DNA of 64,000 nucleotides. It comes from Saccharicrinis sp050296935. GTDB lineage: Bacteria; Bacteroidota; Bacteroidia; Bacteroidales; Marinilabiliaceae. Positions 37,401-46,419 of this stretch are shown in pieces. Every line of letters starts with the position of its first letter. The stretch's first letter is position 1. The stretch covers positions 1 to 64,000 of the forward strand of contig JBNKRV010000203.1 of NCBI GenBank assembly GCA_050296935.1. The letters run 5' to 3'. The notes under the pieces were generated by a model. That model saw only the letters and a program-made list of their open reading frames with translations, ran no database searches and was not told the DNA's origin. The position numbers and the translations under genes were made by a program.

Positions 37401-37679
37401 CTTGAAGGTAAAAAGATACTAGATATTTTAAGAATGCTATGCAAAGGTCAGAATCAACCATTGATAGATGTTTGTAAGAAATTTTCCCAAGAAACAAATG
37501 ATTACCGAAAGATGCATAATTACTCAAAGCTTCTCAAAAAGAGTATTGGCACTATTATCAGCACCCAAGAAGAAAAAGAAGTAACGAGCTTGTTTTCTAC
37601 AGGTGGCACAACCGTTCTGAAAGATAAGCTAAAAGGAATTGAAGATTTTAAACTTGTTTCATTTATTATAGTTAAGTGA
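34449..37679 (+). CDS. PLD-like domain fused to SNF2-type helicase (defence-associated)
   Basis: A 1076-residue protein. The N-terminal 190 residues resemble a phospholipase-D-like nuclease domain (KLAIAASSFSIYAYEALKKEL and, near 130, GIIHVDNGKDIGVAYSNIN). A superfamily-2 helicase follows: Walker A ADSVGLGKTFSALG (about residues 272-285), motif II VIDESHNFRN, motif III MLSATPVNN, motif V TDCISEGQNLQ and motif VI RIIQRFGRIDRIG. It lies 26 bp after res and 1 base overlaps the next gene. PLD-helicase plus DUF4391 genes are often found beside type III systems; their joint function is not known to me. Confidence 0.82.
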   Translation: MKLIDNINERLEDDLKLEIKKGSKLAIAASSFSIYAYEALKKELSKIDELRFVFTSPTFLEEKFQKQSREFYIPHIYKEAELCGGEFELRLKNELNQRAIAKECSRWVQEKVIFKSNKHSNQPLNGIIHVDNGKDIGVAYSNINSFTTSDLGVTHKKGFPALIQKTGNPQSKAYLEWFNQIWANEENLENVTKFVQEYFENAFKENSPEFIYFITLYNIFNDFLDDISMDNLPNDEIGFKHTVIWSKLYNFQQDAVIGAINKLEKYNGCIIADSVGLGKTFSALGVIKYYEKRNKDVLVLCPKKLEANWNTYRHNDKNNILAKDRFRYDVLFHTDLSREKGQSNGRNLESVNWGNYGLIVIDESHNFRNNNTSVGKENRYQKLLRKVIQEGIETKVLMLSATPVNNRFNDLKNQLALTYEGVPSKIDGKLDTNKGIDVIFRKAQQAFNIWSRFESDHRTTDKLLDMLDFDFFEILDSLSIARSRKHITTYYDTSAIGKFPNRNIPVSIQSPLTKERSTNYVDIAETLTLLNLSVYSPLSYILPSKVQFYAELYDKKVKAGSGGTFSQIDRETSLKVLMRMNLLKRIESSVYSFRLTVENIITQIKDAIVAINKSGSNTYSGIQANGSDYDWEADWGDEENVIGNKIKVHIADMDCTKWKEDLGEDLAILEKLRQNVLFIKGETDYKLEQLKGQIIQKLITPLNPNNKKVIVFTAFADTANYIYNSLKGYFKSNYNINTALITGTSRKCNTKEVPSDLNTILTCFSPRSKNKAQIFPNINAEIDLLIATDCISEGQNLQDSDYLINYDIHWNPVRIIQRFGRIDRIGSINTNITMVNFWPDVTLDAYINLKQRVENRMLISNMASTGDDNILNTEEKDLEYRKIQLKKLQEEVIDLEDLREGVSITDLGLNDFRVDLSNYIKTYGDLRNVPEGLHAVTESDKILEKGVIYVLKNINSNINIDKMNRLHPYYMVYMKENGEVGYNHLEGKKILDILRMLCKGQNQPLIDVCKKFSQETNDYRKMHNYSKLLKKSIGTIISTQEEKEVTSLFSTGGTTVLKDKLKGIEDFKLVSFIIVK

Positions 37680-38326
37680 TGAAGATATTTGATTTACCTT
37701 TACATACCAATGTAAATAAAGTAATACCTAAAAACTCATTCGATAAATATACAAATGCCAAACAAAAAAAACTTTTTGTTGATGTAGTCGAAAGGGTAAG
37801 ATGGCTTCATATATTGTCAAAAGAGACAATTAACCTTTCAGGAGATAATTTAACAGAAATACAAGTTTTTGAAGTTGAAATAAGGCAGAAAGAAAAAATT
37901 GAAGTTTTACTAGATTTGATTGATAGATTAATACCCTACCACATAATCTTTATAGTCCGTTTTGAAAAACATTTTTTACTTTCTGCTACACAAAAACATA
38001 TTCATCCCAAAAATGATAATCAGTCGATTATAGATTGGTCGTTTCGAAGCGATTGGATTTCTGAGGAAACAAACCCTTTTAAATTAAACCTAAAAGGTTC
38101 CCTTGATGAAGTTTTTAATGATTTATGCTTTCAATTATCTGGCAAAGAAAATATGTCAATTTCTGAATTAATAAAATATGAAGAACAGATAAAAGAAATG
38201 AAAGATGAAACAACAAAGCTTCAATCTGCAATAAAAAAATCAAAACAGTTTAACGAAAAGGTTGAGTTAAACATGAAGTTACAAGCTGTTACTGAAAAGT
38301 TAAGAGTTTTTAATATAAAGCTGTAA
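37679..38326 (+). CDS. DUF4391 protein, partner of the PLD-helicase
   Basis: A 215-residue protein of the DUF4391 type: VERVRWLHILSKETINLSG near residue 37, EIQVFEVEI, IDRLIPYHIIFIVRFEKHFLLSATQKH and a charged coiled-coil tail (about 165-215). ATG 37679 shares one base with the helicase stop; a GTG three bases earlier is possible. It ends the defence operon. The function is unknown; its constant pairing with this helicase type suggests a complex. Confidence 0.72.
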   Translation: MKIFDLPLHTNVNKVIPKNSFDKYTNAKQKKLFVDVVERVRWLHILSKETINLSGDNLTEIQVFEVEIRQKEKIEVLLDLIDRLIPYHIIFIVRFEKHFLLSATQKHIHPKNDNQSIIDWSFRSDWISEETNPFKLNLKGSLDEVFNDLCFQLSGKENMSISELIKYEEQIKEMKDETTKLQSAIKKSKQFNEKVELNMKLQAVTEKLRVFNIKL

Positions 38327-39131
38327 TTTCATGCTAAAAAACAAATGCACAATTAATACATTAGATTATTAATCCATAGTAAGTTGTTTTTTTGAAATTT
38401 CTTATTTGTAACAATAAAGAAATATTAAACTTTATTGATTAGATAAATATTAAAATGCCAACTTAAAATAAAACTAAGTCTTTTAATATTGTTTTTAAAA
38501 AACAATAAATAACCTAAATAATAGCCATAATGGACTATGGCTTAATTATAATTATTTATTAAGTGCTATTTCAAGAATTTAAATTAGGTTTATTTTTTTT
38601 CAGTAGATAAGAAATAATTGCGCAATAAAGAGAAAAAAACGTTCTACTTTCATTTAAACAATTAACCGTTATTTCATTCCCCATCCCACCAATTAAAATC
38701 CCTAAAAAACCATCAAATACCTTATTGTTATTAAAAAATGTTAATATATTCAATTTAACACAAAATTTAACAATTTAAATATTAGATAATTAAATTAGTT
38801 TCTATAATTATTTAATAAAATGAATTGTTAATTAAATATAAATTCGAATTTTTCAAAGTTATATTTGAAATAGATTATTATATATTTGAATATGTATATT
38901 TAAAACAAATCAAATATATCAAACTAAAAAGTTCAACTAATAAAATATTGAATTTTAACAATTAATTATAAATATACTATGAATATTGATATTGGTCTGG
39001 TTTTTGCTTAGGTAATTTTCAACATATTTTAAAATGAAGTATTATATTAACAAGCTGATATTATTAGTGATAATAAAATAATACCTAACTACTATACAAT
39101 TACGCATATTATATAAATATTATTTAAATTA
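38327..39131. other. Very AT-rich gene-free spacer between the defence and lanthipeptide modules
   Basis: About 800 bases, close to 80% A+T, with no convincing gene on either strand. It is full of AAT/TTA runs and has no exact TAnnTTTG promoter that I can find. It probably holds the lanB promoter. The sharp change in composition relative to both sides suggests a joining point of separately acquired cargo. Confidence 0.5.
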
Positions 39132-41321
39132 ATGAAAGGGAAAGCTTTTGATAAATACGTACTTAGAACACCATTGCTTTCAATGGATACAATAAGTAAT
39201 ATTAATATAAATAAACTTAAAGACTTAATTTCTAAACCTATAATACGAGAAGCTATTTATATTGCTTCTCATGAATTACACATAGAAACAGAAAAATATC
39301 TTAATAACGAAATAAATGACCCAAAACGAAAAAAGAAATTAGAACATGCATTATTAAGGTATTTAATACGCATGAGTTACAGATGTACTCCATTTGGTTT
39401 GTTTGCCGGATGCTCTTTAGGAAAATTTACCAATGAAACTAAAGTAAGTTTAAATAGCATAAATAAATACTCTAGGCATACCCGTTTGGATATGCACTAC
39501 CTATGTAACTTATCCAATGATTTAAGCAAGGATAACAACAACAGAGAATTCTTTAAATACTATCCAAATACAAGTTTGTATTCAGTTGCAGATCAATTAA
39601 GATATGTAGAGTATAAAAACAAAAATAATTCAAAAAATCATTTCATTTCTAGTGTAAGCAATTCTGTATATCTATCAAAAGTATTAGAAAAAGCATCTAA
39701 AGGAGCTTACATAAAAGATTTAGCTGATGCTTTAATTGATGATGAAATTAAATACGAAGATGCTAAGGGTTTTATTTATGAATTGATAGAAAATCAGATT
39801 TTGGTAAGTAATATAGAACATTCCGTTACCGGAGATGAATATCTAGCTACTATAAATAATGGCATAAACCATCAAAGTGAGAGTTTTAATATTCTGAAAG
39901 CGATTGATTTTAAACTTAATGAAATAGATAAAACAAGTTTGGGTGAATCATTAGAATTGTATGAAGATGTAATAAATGATTTAAACAAACTTAAAACTCC
40001 ATTTGATAAAGGCATCTTATTTCAATCTGATTTAATTACTTCTTGCAATGTTAATACTATAAATACGAGCGTAATTAATGATGTTTGGGAAGGTATTTCT
40101 GTATTAAACAAACTTACATGGTATAGTAAAAACTCAAATCTTGAAAGATTTAAAGAATTATTCTACAAAAGATATGAGGATGAAGAAGTGCCGCTAGCTC
40201 AAGTTTTAGATACTGATTTTGGAATTGGATATGGTGAAAGTAGTTATGTTGGGTATGGGGATATAACACCTCTTGTGGATGATTTGAATCTGCCGCAAAG
40301 AACCAACAGTTCAATGCCATGGAATCCTGTTCTTGATCTATTATCGAATAAATATGCAAAAGCAATAGCAAATTGTGAAGACGAAATAAATCTTACAGTT
40401 GAGGATTTAAATAAACTCCCTAATAAAAATTTAAATTTAGCACCAACTTTCAGTGCATTTTTTGAAGTAATAGAACAAGATTCAAATAAATACTCTGTTA
40501 GATTACATTATGCTGGTGGTTCATCAGCTGCTTGTTTAATAGGAAGATTTTGTCATTCCGATAGAAATGTTAAGAATTATGTAGAAGAAATAATAGATAT
40601 TGAAGAATCGACTCATCAAGGTAAAGTATTTGCAGAAATAGCTCATCTTCCACAAAAAAGAGCGGGAAATGTTTTACAGCGTCCTCATTTAAGAAAGTTT
40701 GAGATTCCCTTTCTGGCAAATTCTTCATTAAATGATGAGTTTAAAATTCCCATTGATGATTTACTTGTTTCTATTAGAAATGAAAAAGTTATACTTAGAT
40801 CAAGGAAACTCAATAAAGAAATAATTCCCAGATTAACAACGGCACATAATTATACTCAGGGATCTTTACCCATTTATAGCTTTTTATGTGATATTCAAAC
40901 TCAATATTATGATGATAGAATATGCTTTGATTGGGGGCATTATGGTACATCAAAACCTTTTTTGCCCAGAGTGACATATAAGAATTTAATCTTATCTCCT
41001 GAAACATGGAATTTCGAAAAGAATACATTAAAATCCACAATAAGTAAAATAACATTTACAGAAGATATTGTACAGAATTGTAAAAAGTGGCGTGACGAAT
41101 TTAATATTCCGGAAAGGATATTAATAGTTGAATTTGATTTTCAAATGTTTCTTGATTTAAGTAATGAGCTTTTTGTGCAGTTATTTATTGATACAATCAA
41201 AAAGAAAAGCAAAATTCAAATTCAGGAGTTTTTATATAAATCAAACAACAACCTTGTTAAAAAAGGTACAGAAAGTTACACAAATCAGATAATTTGTTCT
41301 TTTCAAAATCAATCCAACTAA
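39132..41321 (+). CDS. Lantibiotic dehydratase, glutamylation domain (split LanB, N-terminal part)
   Basis: A 729-residue protein of the LanB N-terminal family, which uses glutamyl-tRNA to activate Ser/Thr of the precursor. Typical segments are YVLRTPLLS near the start, LLRYLIRMSYRCTPFGLFAGCSLG (about residues 75-98, interrupted here for length), RLDMHYLCNLS, and later SVRLHYAGGSSAACLIGRFCH and PHLRKFEIPFL. The elimination domain is absent and encoded by the next gene, as in the pinensin-type split LanB of Bacteroidota. The next start codon lies 5 bp after this stop. Confidence 0.88.
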   Translation: MKGKAFDKYVLRTPLLSMDTISNININKLKDLISKPIIREAIYIASHELHIETEKYLNNEINDPKRKKKLEHALLRYLIRMSYRCTPFGLFAGCSLGKFTNETKVSLNSINKYSRHTRLDMHYLCNLSNDLSKDNNNREFFKYYPNTSLYSVADQLRYVEYKNKNNSKNHFISSVSNSVYLSKVLEKASKGAYIKDLADALIDDEIKYEDAKGFIYELIENQILVSNIEHSVTGDEYLATINNGINHQSESFNILKAIDFKLNEIDKTSLGESLELYEDVINDLNKLKTPFDKGILFQSDLITSCNVNTINTSVINDVWEGISVLNKLTWYSKNSNLERFKELFYKRYEDEEVPLAQVLDTDFGIGYGESSYVGYGDITPLVDDLNLPQRTNSSMPWNPVLDLLSNKYAKAIANCEDEINLTVEDLNKLPNKNLNLAPTFSAFFEVIEQDSNKYSVRLHYAGGSSAACLIGRFCHSDRNVKNYVEEIIDIEESTHQGKVFAEIAHLPQKRAGNVLQRPHLRKFEIPFLANSSLNDEFKIPIDDLLVSIRNEKVILRSRKLNKEIIPRLTTAHNYTQGSLPIYSFLCDIQTQYYDDRICFDWGHYGTSKPFLPRVTYKNLILSPETWNFEKNTLKSTISKITFTEDIVQNCKKWRDEFNIPERILIVEFDFQMFLDLSNELFVQLFIDTIKKKSKIQIQEFLYKSNNNLVKKGTESYTNQIICSFQNQSN

Positions 41322-41326
41322 CAACT

Positions 41327-42208
41327 ATGTCAGAAATTCAAAGGACTTTTATTGCAGGAGATGAATGGCTCTATTATAAAATATATGCAGGTATTTCAAC
41401 TGTAGATAATTTGCTAGCAACAGAAATACTACCACTAACAGAAAAACTTTTAAGCAATAAGTACATTGATAAATGGTTTTTTATACGCTATACTGATCCT
41501 GATTATCATCTTAGATTAAGGTTTCATTTAACCAATAATCAAAATACTTCTGCAATTATATCTTCAGTTAACTTCTTATTAAAGCCCTATGTACAGGACG
41601 GATTGGTTTCGAAGGTGCAATTAGATACTTATAAAAGGGAATTAGAACGATATGGAATGAAGAACATTGAGCATTCAGAATCCTTGTTTTATCACGATAG
41701 TGTATTGGTGGCAAATGCATTAAAAGTATTAAATAACAATCAGTTTGGTGAGCTTCGGTGGTTGTTTTGCTTAAAATCCATTGATAAACTTTTATCAGAC
41801 TTTCAATTTTCAACAGTTTCAAAATTAGAACTGATGGAATATTTAAAAAATGCTTTTGCAAGTGAGTTTAATATGGATAAAAGCTTAAAAAAGCAGTTGT
41901 CCCAAAAGTATCAAAAGTACAAACTAAAGATTAATCAAATTTTATCTGACGACATAGTGCAAGAGGAAAGTAAATATCTTGTTAATTTACTGCAAGAAAG
42001 ATCAGATATGATAAGTAAAATTTACTTGCCGATAATTAAAAATGTACAATTTTCAAACGATACTCTCAGTAATGTATTAGCAAGCTATATACATATGCAT
42101 TGTAATAGGTTAATTAGGAGTAAACAACGATTACACGAGATGGTCATCTACGATTTATTATATCAGAAGTACAAATCAGAAATTGCGCGATTAAAATACG
42201 CTCAATAA
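41327..42208 (+). CDS. Thiopeptide-type bacteriocin biosynthesis protein (split LanB, elimination domain)
   Basis: A 293-residue SpaB C-terminal-type protein: WLYYKIYAG near residue 14, WFFIRYTDPDYHLRLRF (about 52-68) and a late HMHCNRLIRSKQRLHE. In class I systems this domain removes glutamate from the activated Ser/Thr to make dehydro residues. ATG 41327 is preferred over an upstream TTG that would overlap lanB. Together with the gene before it, it forms a two-part dehydratase. Confidence 0.85.
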   Translation: MSEIQRTFIAGDEWLYYKIYAGISTVDNLLATEILPLTEKLLSNKYIDKWFFIRYTDPDYHLRLRFHLTNNQNTSAIISSVNFLLKPYVQDGLVSKVQLDTYKRELERYGMKNIEHSESLFYHDSVLVANALKVLNNNQFGELRWLFCLKSIDKLLSDFQFSTVSKLELMEYLKNAFASEFNMDKSLKKQLSQKYQKYKLKINQILSDDIVQEESKYLVNLLQERSDMISKIYLPIIKNVQFSNDTLSNVLASYIHMHCNRLIRSKQRLHEMVIYDLLYQKYKSEIARLKYAQ

Positions 42209-42378
42209 TTGCCATGATATAAATGGGATTAATTTATATAGTTGATGCTTATTAGTCATAACCAGCATATTAATAGCTGTTAAAATATATTGCAACTTTA
42301 GTTCAAAGAATTAGAAAAAAATAGGTGTATCCCGAAAAACCTTAAAGAGTAGGGGAAATTTTTAAAATTAAATTTTAA

Positions 42379-42636
42379 ATGAAAAAGTTAAAATTAAACA
42401 AGAAAACAATTGTGGCTTTAGACAATGAAACTATGAGCGAAGTAAAAGGTGGTTTTACTTATTCTTTATCCATGGGTCAAACATGTAAATTCTCAAAATC
42501 TTATGGTTCAAAAAATGCGTCCGAATGTGGGGCTGATTCTGCAAGACATTTATCACGTTTTGAAGGACCTGAATTAAAAGCTACAGAGCAAAAAGATTTA
42601 GAAGTAGTTGAGGATGGCAGACTTTTGCTTGAATAG
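42379..42636 (+). CDS. Class I lanthipeptide precursor peptide
   Basis: An 85-residue peptide. The leader MKKLKLNKKTIVALDNETMS then EVKGG ends in a double glycine (residues 24-25), typical of Bacteroidota class I precursors and of C39 peptidase cleavage. The core starts FTYSLSMGQTCKFSKSYGSK and has Cys36 and Cys50 with many Ser/Thr before each, allowing two lanthionine rings. About 30 residues follow Cys50, rich in Glu/Asp and ending GRLLLE, which is unusually long for a mature lantibiotic. That tail may be a follower region removed later. A terminator follows at once, so this gene can be transcribed in excess over the machinery. Confidence 0.85.
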   Translation: MKKLKLNKKTIVALDNETMSEVKGGFTYSLSMGQTCKFSKSYGSKNASECGADSARHLSRFEGPELKATEQKDLEVVEDGRLLLE

Positions 42637-42645
42637 TTAATTATT

Positions 42646-42680
42646 TTCTCGTGTTAAAACTATTAACACGAGAATTTTTT
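42646..42680 (+). terminator. Terminator after the precursor gene
   Basis: TTCTCGTGTTA (42646-42656) pairs with TAACACGAGAA (42664-42674) over a 7-base loop, followed by TTTTTT. It likely raises precursor mRNA relative to the genes behind it. Confidence 0.88.
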
Positions 42681-42764
42681 GATACATTGTTCAGGGATTT
42701 GTAATAACAGAAATTATAATATGTATCCAATATACAAAAAGTCAAACATTAATTATATAGAGAA

Positions 42765-45188
42765 ATGAATCTATCAAAAATATTCACAATTGTAATTGTT
42801 GGTTTAAGTACTATTATTACAAAATCTTATTCCCAGAATTTTAATAACAAATTCCTAAATAACGAAATTATTCAGTTAAAGGATAAAGTTAAAAATGCCC
42901 AAGTAGTAATGTTGGGTGAAGCAAACCATGGTCAGGGTAATGTAATGTCATTAAATATTGAAATTATAAAATACCTGCATGAAGAATTAGGCTTTAATGT
43001 CATTGCCTTTGAGAGCGGTTTTTATGATGTTTATAAAGCACAAAAGACCATTGAACAAGATGGAAATGTTGAAAAGGCATTTGATAAGAGTGTTTTTCCA
43101 ATATGGACAAAAGCATGCGAGTTTCAGGAGCTTATTAAATATATATATAATAAGAGAGGCGAATTGGAAATTGCAGGTTTTGATTGTCAGCTAACCGGGG
43201 AATATTCCATGTATGAAAGTATTGATGACTTAGAAGATTTGCTAAGCTCAAACAATCTGGATTATAATATTAATTTCGATATGCTTTCAAATGCATTCCT
43301 TAGCTTTGGAGAAAGATTTGAATTTCCTAAAACCATCAACTACAATGAATTTACAAAAGAACTAGCTAAGGTTGAGAAGCGAATGTCTGTTTTACAAGAT
43401 AAAAACAGACATAAAGATGCAAGCATTTGGTTGCAATATATAAAAAGCACAAAAGAACTGGCAAGAGATTATTACAACAACAATCCTGCACATATCAAAA
43501 AGGAAGATTGGATAGCCTTGAACAGTAATCCTCGTGATGCGCAAATGGCAGATAATCTGTTGTTTTACTTAAATAACAATCCAAATAAAAAAGTAATTTG
43601 TTGGGGAGCTTCATCACATTTTGCCAATGATTTTTCATCAACAAACAACGAAGAATTAAAGCACTTTAAACCCATGGGGAGCTATGTGAAACAAAAGCTT
43701 GGGGATAAATTAATTAGCATTGCAAACATTAGTGCATCAGGTTCATTTGGTATATTTAAAACAGAAAATAACGTACCCAAACTTCCAATAAGCAGCATTG
43801 AATATAAGCTAAATAAAAAAGAATTATTTTATCAATTTGTAGACTTAGAGAATAACAAAACAAACGATGTTTTTATTTCAAGCGCTTTAGAATTTACACC
43901 AATTGAGGCAAAGTGGAATGATATTTATGATGCTTTTCTATATGTAAAAGAAATAAATCCCAGTACTTATTTAAATGACAGTTGTGCCTTTGTTTCTGAT
44001 AATAATATTGCAGAAAACAAACAATCCGGAAACAACAATTTAAGCATAACAGGTTTGCTATTAAGCGATAAAAACAAACCTGTTCCATTTTGCAACATAG
44101 CAATACAAAACTCTAACATAGGTAGTATTAGTAATCAAAGTGGAAAATTCAAAATAGAGTATCCTAAAGAAACGATGATTGATACACTTGTTTTTTCTTG
44201 TGTAGGCTACAAGGATCATCGCATTGCTATTAAGGATATTAAAGATACTATTGTATTAAAATCTAAAGATATAATACTTAACGAAGTTGTGGTTAATGCT
44301 AAAAACCTTGACCCGAGAGCTATTATTAAAAAAGCAATAGAAAACATACCAAATAATTATACTCAAAATAGTTATAATGCAGAATTTTATAGCAGAGGTA
44401 CTGTAATAAATTATAATGATCTGAAAGCTGACATTGAACGTATAACTAAAATATACAATAAAGATGGTTATAATAATATGGAGGATATTCAATCCAAATA
44501 TATTGCATTTAAACTTAATTTGGATACTATGAAATGGGATGGCAACTATGTTCGTTATGCTGCTCTTAGTTATGATGATTTTAATAATATTGATTTGGTT
44601 AGTTCTTCACCGCTTTTTACTCTTGAAAGTTATAAAAAATACAAATATAAGCTTTTAGGAACTACCCAATATAACAATCAAAAGCTATACAAAATTTCAT
44701 TTATAAGTAAACGTAATTCAGTGAGATATGTTGGTAGATATCATATAGATGACTTTACCGGAATTATTTACATAAATGCCAAAGACTATGGTATAATAAA
44801 TATTGATGCAAAATGGCAATATAATTTAAAGATAGCAACAGGAATGGCTAACGTTAAAAATGTTAAAAATGTTAAGATTAATAATGTTGGTAAAATTGAA
44901 TTAAATGATGAATATATGAACCTGAGTATTACCTATAAAAAAAGCAATGAAGGATTGTACTATATTAATGTAGCCAGATTAGCATGTATACAAAAAGGCA
45001 AAAATATTACAACAAATGAGGCGTTTGAACTTGAAGGATCTCAAACTTTTTATTTAACTAAAATTATATCAGATAATGTTGAGGAAATTACTCATGAATC
45101 AAGCAAAAATATAAGATTATGGGATGTTGAAAAAGATCTTGAATTTTGGAAAAATTATACTAAACCTGTTATAAATGAATATAGATAA
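42765..45188 (+). CDS. Secreted erythromycin-esterase-like protein with carboxypeptidase-regulatory-like domain
   Basis: An 807-residue exported protein. Residues 1-24 are a signal peptide. Residues about 30-375 resemble the erythromycin esterase (EreA) superfamily: VVMLGEANHGQGNV with the key Glu and His, then NVIAFESGFYD and IAGFDCQL. Residues about 425-500 are a CarboxypepD_reg-like beta sandwich (SITGLLLSDKNKPVPFCNIAI, then SGKFKIEYP). The remainder (about 510-807) is a beta-rich part seen in Bacteroidota surface proteins. It sits between the precursor and lanC genes and overlaps lanC by 14 bp, so it belongs to the cluster. Roles in trimming the core tail, tailoring or self-protection are possible; macrolide cleavage is not suggested by the context. 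Confidence 0.72.
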   Translation: MNLSKIFTIVIVGLSTIITKSYSQNFNNKFLNNEIIQLKDKVKNAQVVMLGEANHGQGNVMSLNIEIIKYLHEELGFNVIAFESGFYDVYKAQKTIEQDGNVEKAFDKSVFPIWTKACEFQELIKYIYNKRGELEIAGFDCQLTGEYSMYESIDDLEDLLSSNNLDYNINFDMLSNAFLSFGERFEFPKTINYNEFTKELAKVEKRMSVLQDKNRHKDASIWLQYIKSTKELARDYYNNNPAHIKKEDWIALNSNPRDAQMADNLLFYLNNNPNKKVICWGASSHFANDFSSTNNEELKHFKPMGSYVKQKLGDKLISIANISASGSFGIFKTENNVPKLPISSIEYKLNKKELFYQFVDLENNKTNDVFISSALEFTPIEAKWNDIYDAFLYVKEINPSTYLNDSCAFVSDNNIAENKQSGNNNLSITGLLLSDKNKPVPFCNIAIQNSNIGSISNQSGKFKIEYPKETMIDTLVFSCVGYKDHRIAIKDIKDTIVLKSKDIILNEVVVNAKNLDPRAIIKKAIENIPNNYTQNSYNAEFYSRGTVINYNDLKADIERITKIYNKDGYNNMEDIQSKYIAFKLNLDTMKWDGNYVRYAALSYDDFNNIDLVSSSPLFTLESYKKYKYKLLGTTQYNNQKLYKISFISKRNSVRYVGRYHIDDFTGIIYINAKDYGIINIDAKWQYNLKIATGMANVKNVKNVKINNVGKIELNDEYMNLSITYKKSNEGLYYINVARLACIQKGKNITTNEAFELEGSQTFYLTKIISDNVEEITHESSKNIRLWDVEKDLEFWKNYTKPVINEYR

Positions 45189-46371
45189 AGGCCGTATAGA
45201 AAAGTTGTTAAAAAAAGCAGATGCTATTGTCAGTAATCAAAAATTATTTACTCCCAGTTTGTATATTAGTGATTTAGGTCGTGTCTTGTATTTTGCATAT
45301 AGGTATAAGCAATGTAATAATGAAGAATATTTAAAAGAAGCTAAAAGTCTACTAGAAATTGTAGTTGATAATTCCGGAGATCATGTTTTAGATGCAAGTT
45401 TAAGCAATGGATTAACCGGATTTTGCTGGTTATTTAAACACCTTATTTCAATGGGTATTTTATCGTCAAATGAACTAGATTCCATTGAACATGTGTTGCC
45501 ATACATAGAACAATCCTTATATCAGGATTATAAAAATGGCAACTATGATTACATACATGGAGCTATGGGAAAGATAGCTTGCTTAACCGCATATAAATCT
45601 AAACATGAAAATGTAAGCAAAGCCAATATATTCGATTTTTTTAAGCAATTAGTTCAAGAAGATCAACATGGTTATTGTTGGTCAGATTCAGATAAAAAGG
45701 ATTTAATCAATTTAGGTTATGCCCACGGTATGCCAAGTATTATAGTATTTCTTATTATATATTTATACAAAGAAGATAAAGAATGTCCTGAAATTATTGA
45801 AAAAGCAATTGATTGGATGATAACTCAAAAAAACAATTCAGGAATTAGCTCATTTCCACATAACTCAGATCAGAAAAACTCAGATAGTAGACTTGCATGG
45901 TGCTATGGAGATTTAGGCATTGCTTATATGTTTTTAATTGCAGCAGAAGCATATAACAATAATTACTGGCATAAAATCGGTGTAGAAATAATCGAAAAAG
46001 CATCAGAGAGAAATCTGGAGAATTCGGGAGTTAATTATATAGAGGAAGGTAAGTTTTTCGATACCGGATTTTGTCATGGCACAGCAGGTATAACTTATTT
46101 GTTTTTTAAGTTATACAAAAAAACGAAAAATGATAATGCCAAGAGAGCTTGCAATTATTGGCTTAATGAATCCATTATCAATTTAGAAAAGCATCTATTA
46201 TGTTTTAATCAATTACCTAAACAAGACTTTGCTGAAGAAAATAGTGAAGATGAAATATTGTACCCATACTTGGGTCTGTTAGAAGGAATAATGGGTTCTG
46301 CTTTGGTACTAAACACATTTTTAGGAGAAGATTTAGATGGCTGGAATGATCTTTTTTTATTAAAGAATTAA
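45175..46371 (+). CDS. Lanthionine synthetase C-like cyclase (LanC)
   Basis: A 398-residue LanC-family cyclase that joins Cys thiols to dehydro residues. The zinc ligands are visible: Cys243 in WCYGD, and Cys300 and His301 in FCHGTAGI. The catalytic-site His in YAHGMPS (near residue 184) is also present, as is the seven-fold helical repeat pattern with GLTGF and GAMGKI. The length is normal. It follows the Ere-like gene with a 14-bp overlap and precedes the exporter by 48 bp. Confidence 0.9.
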   Translation: MNIDKGRIEKLLKKADAIVSNQKLFTPSLYISDLGRVLYFAYRYKQCNNEEYLKEAKSLLEIVVDNSGDHVLDASLSNGLTGFCWLFKHLISMGILSSNELDSIEHVLPYIEQSLYQDYKNGNYDYIHGAMGKIACLTAYKSKHENVSKANIFDFFKQLVQEDQHGYCWSDSDKKDLINLGYAHGMPSIIVFLIIYLYKEDKECPEIIEKAIDWMITQKNNSGISSFPHNSDQKNSDSRLAWCYGDLGIAYMFLIAAEAYNNNYWHKIGVEIIEKASERNLENSGVNYIEEGKFFDTGFCHGTAGITYLFFKLYKKTKNDNAKRACNYWLNESIINLEKHLLCFNQLPKQDFAEENSEDEILYPYLGLLEGIMGSALVLNTFLGEDLDGWNDLFLLKN

Positions 46372-46419
46372 ATATAAATAACTTATCAACTAAAGTAAGG
46401 TATTCATACCAATACATAT

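Noticed and set aside
38571..38753. Minus-strand 60-codon frame as a second lanthipeptide precursor
   Set aside because: It contains GGMG but lacks the leader pattern and lies on the opposite strand in very AT-rich DNA.
42765..45188. Macrolide resistance gene
   Set aside because: The Ere-like domain is fused to surface-protein domains and sits in a lanthipeptide operon, so antibiotic esterase function is not supported.
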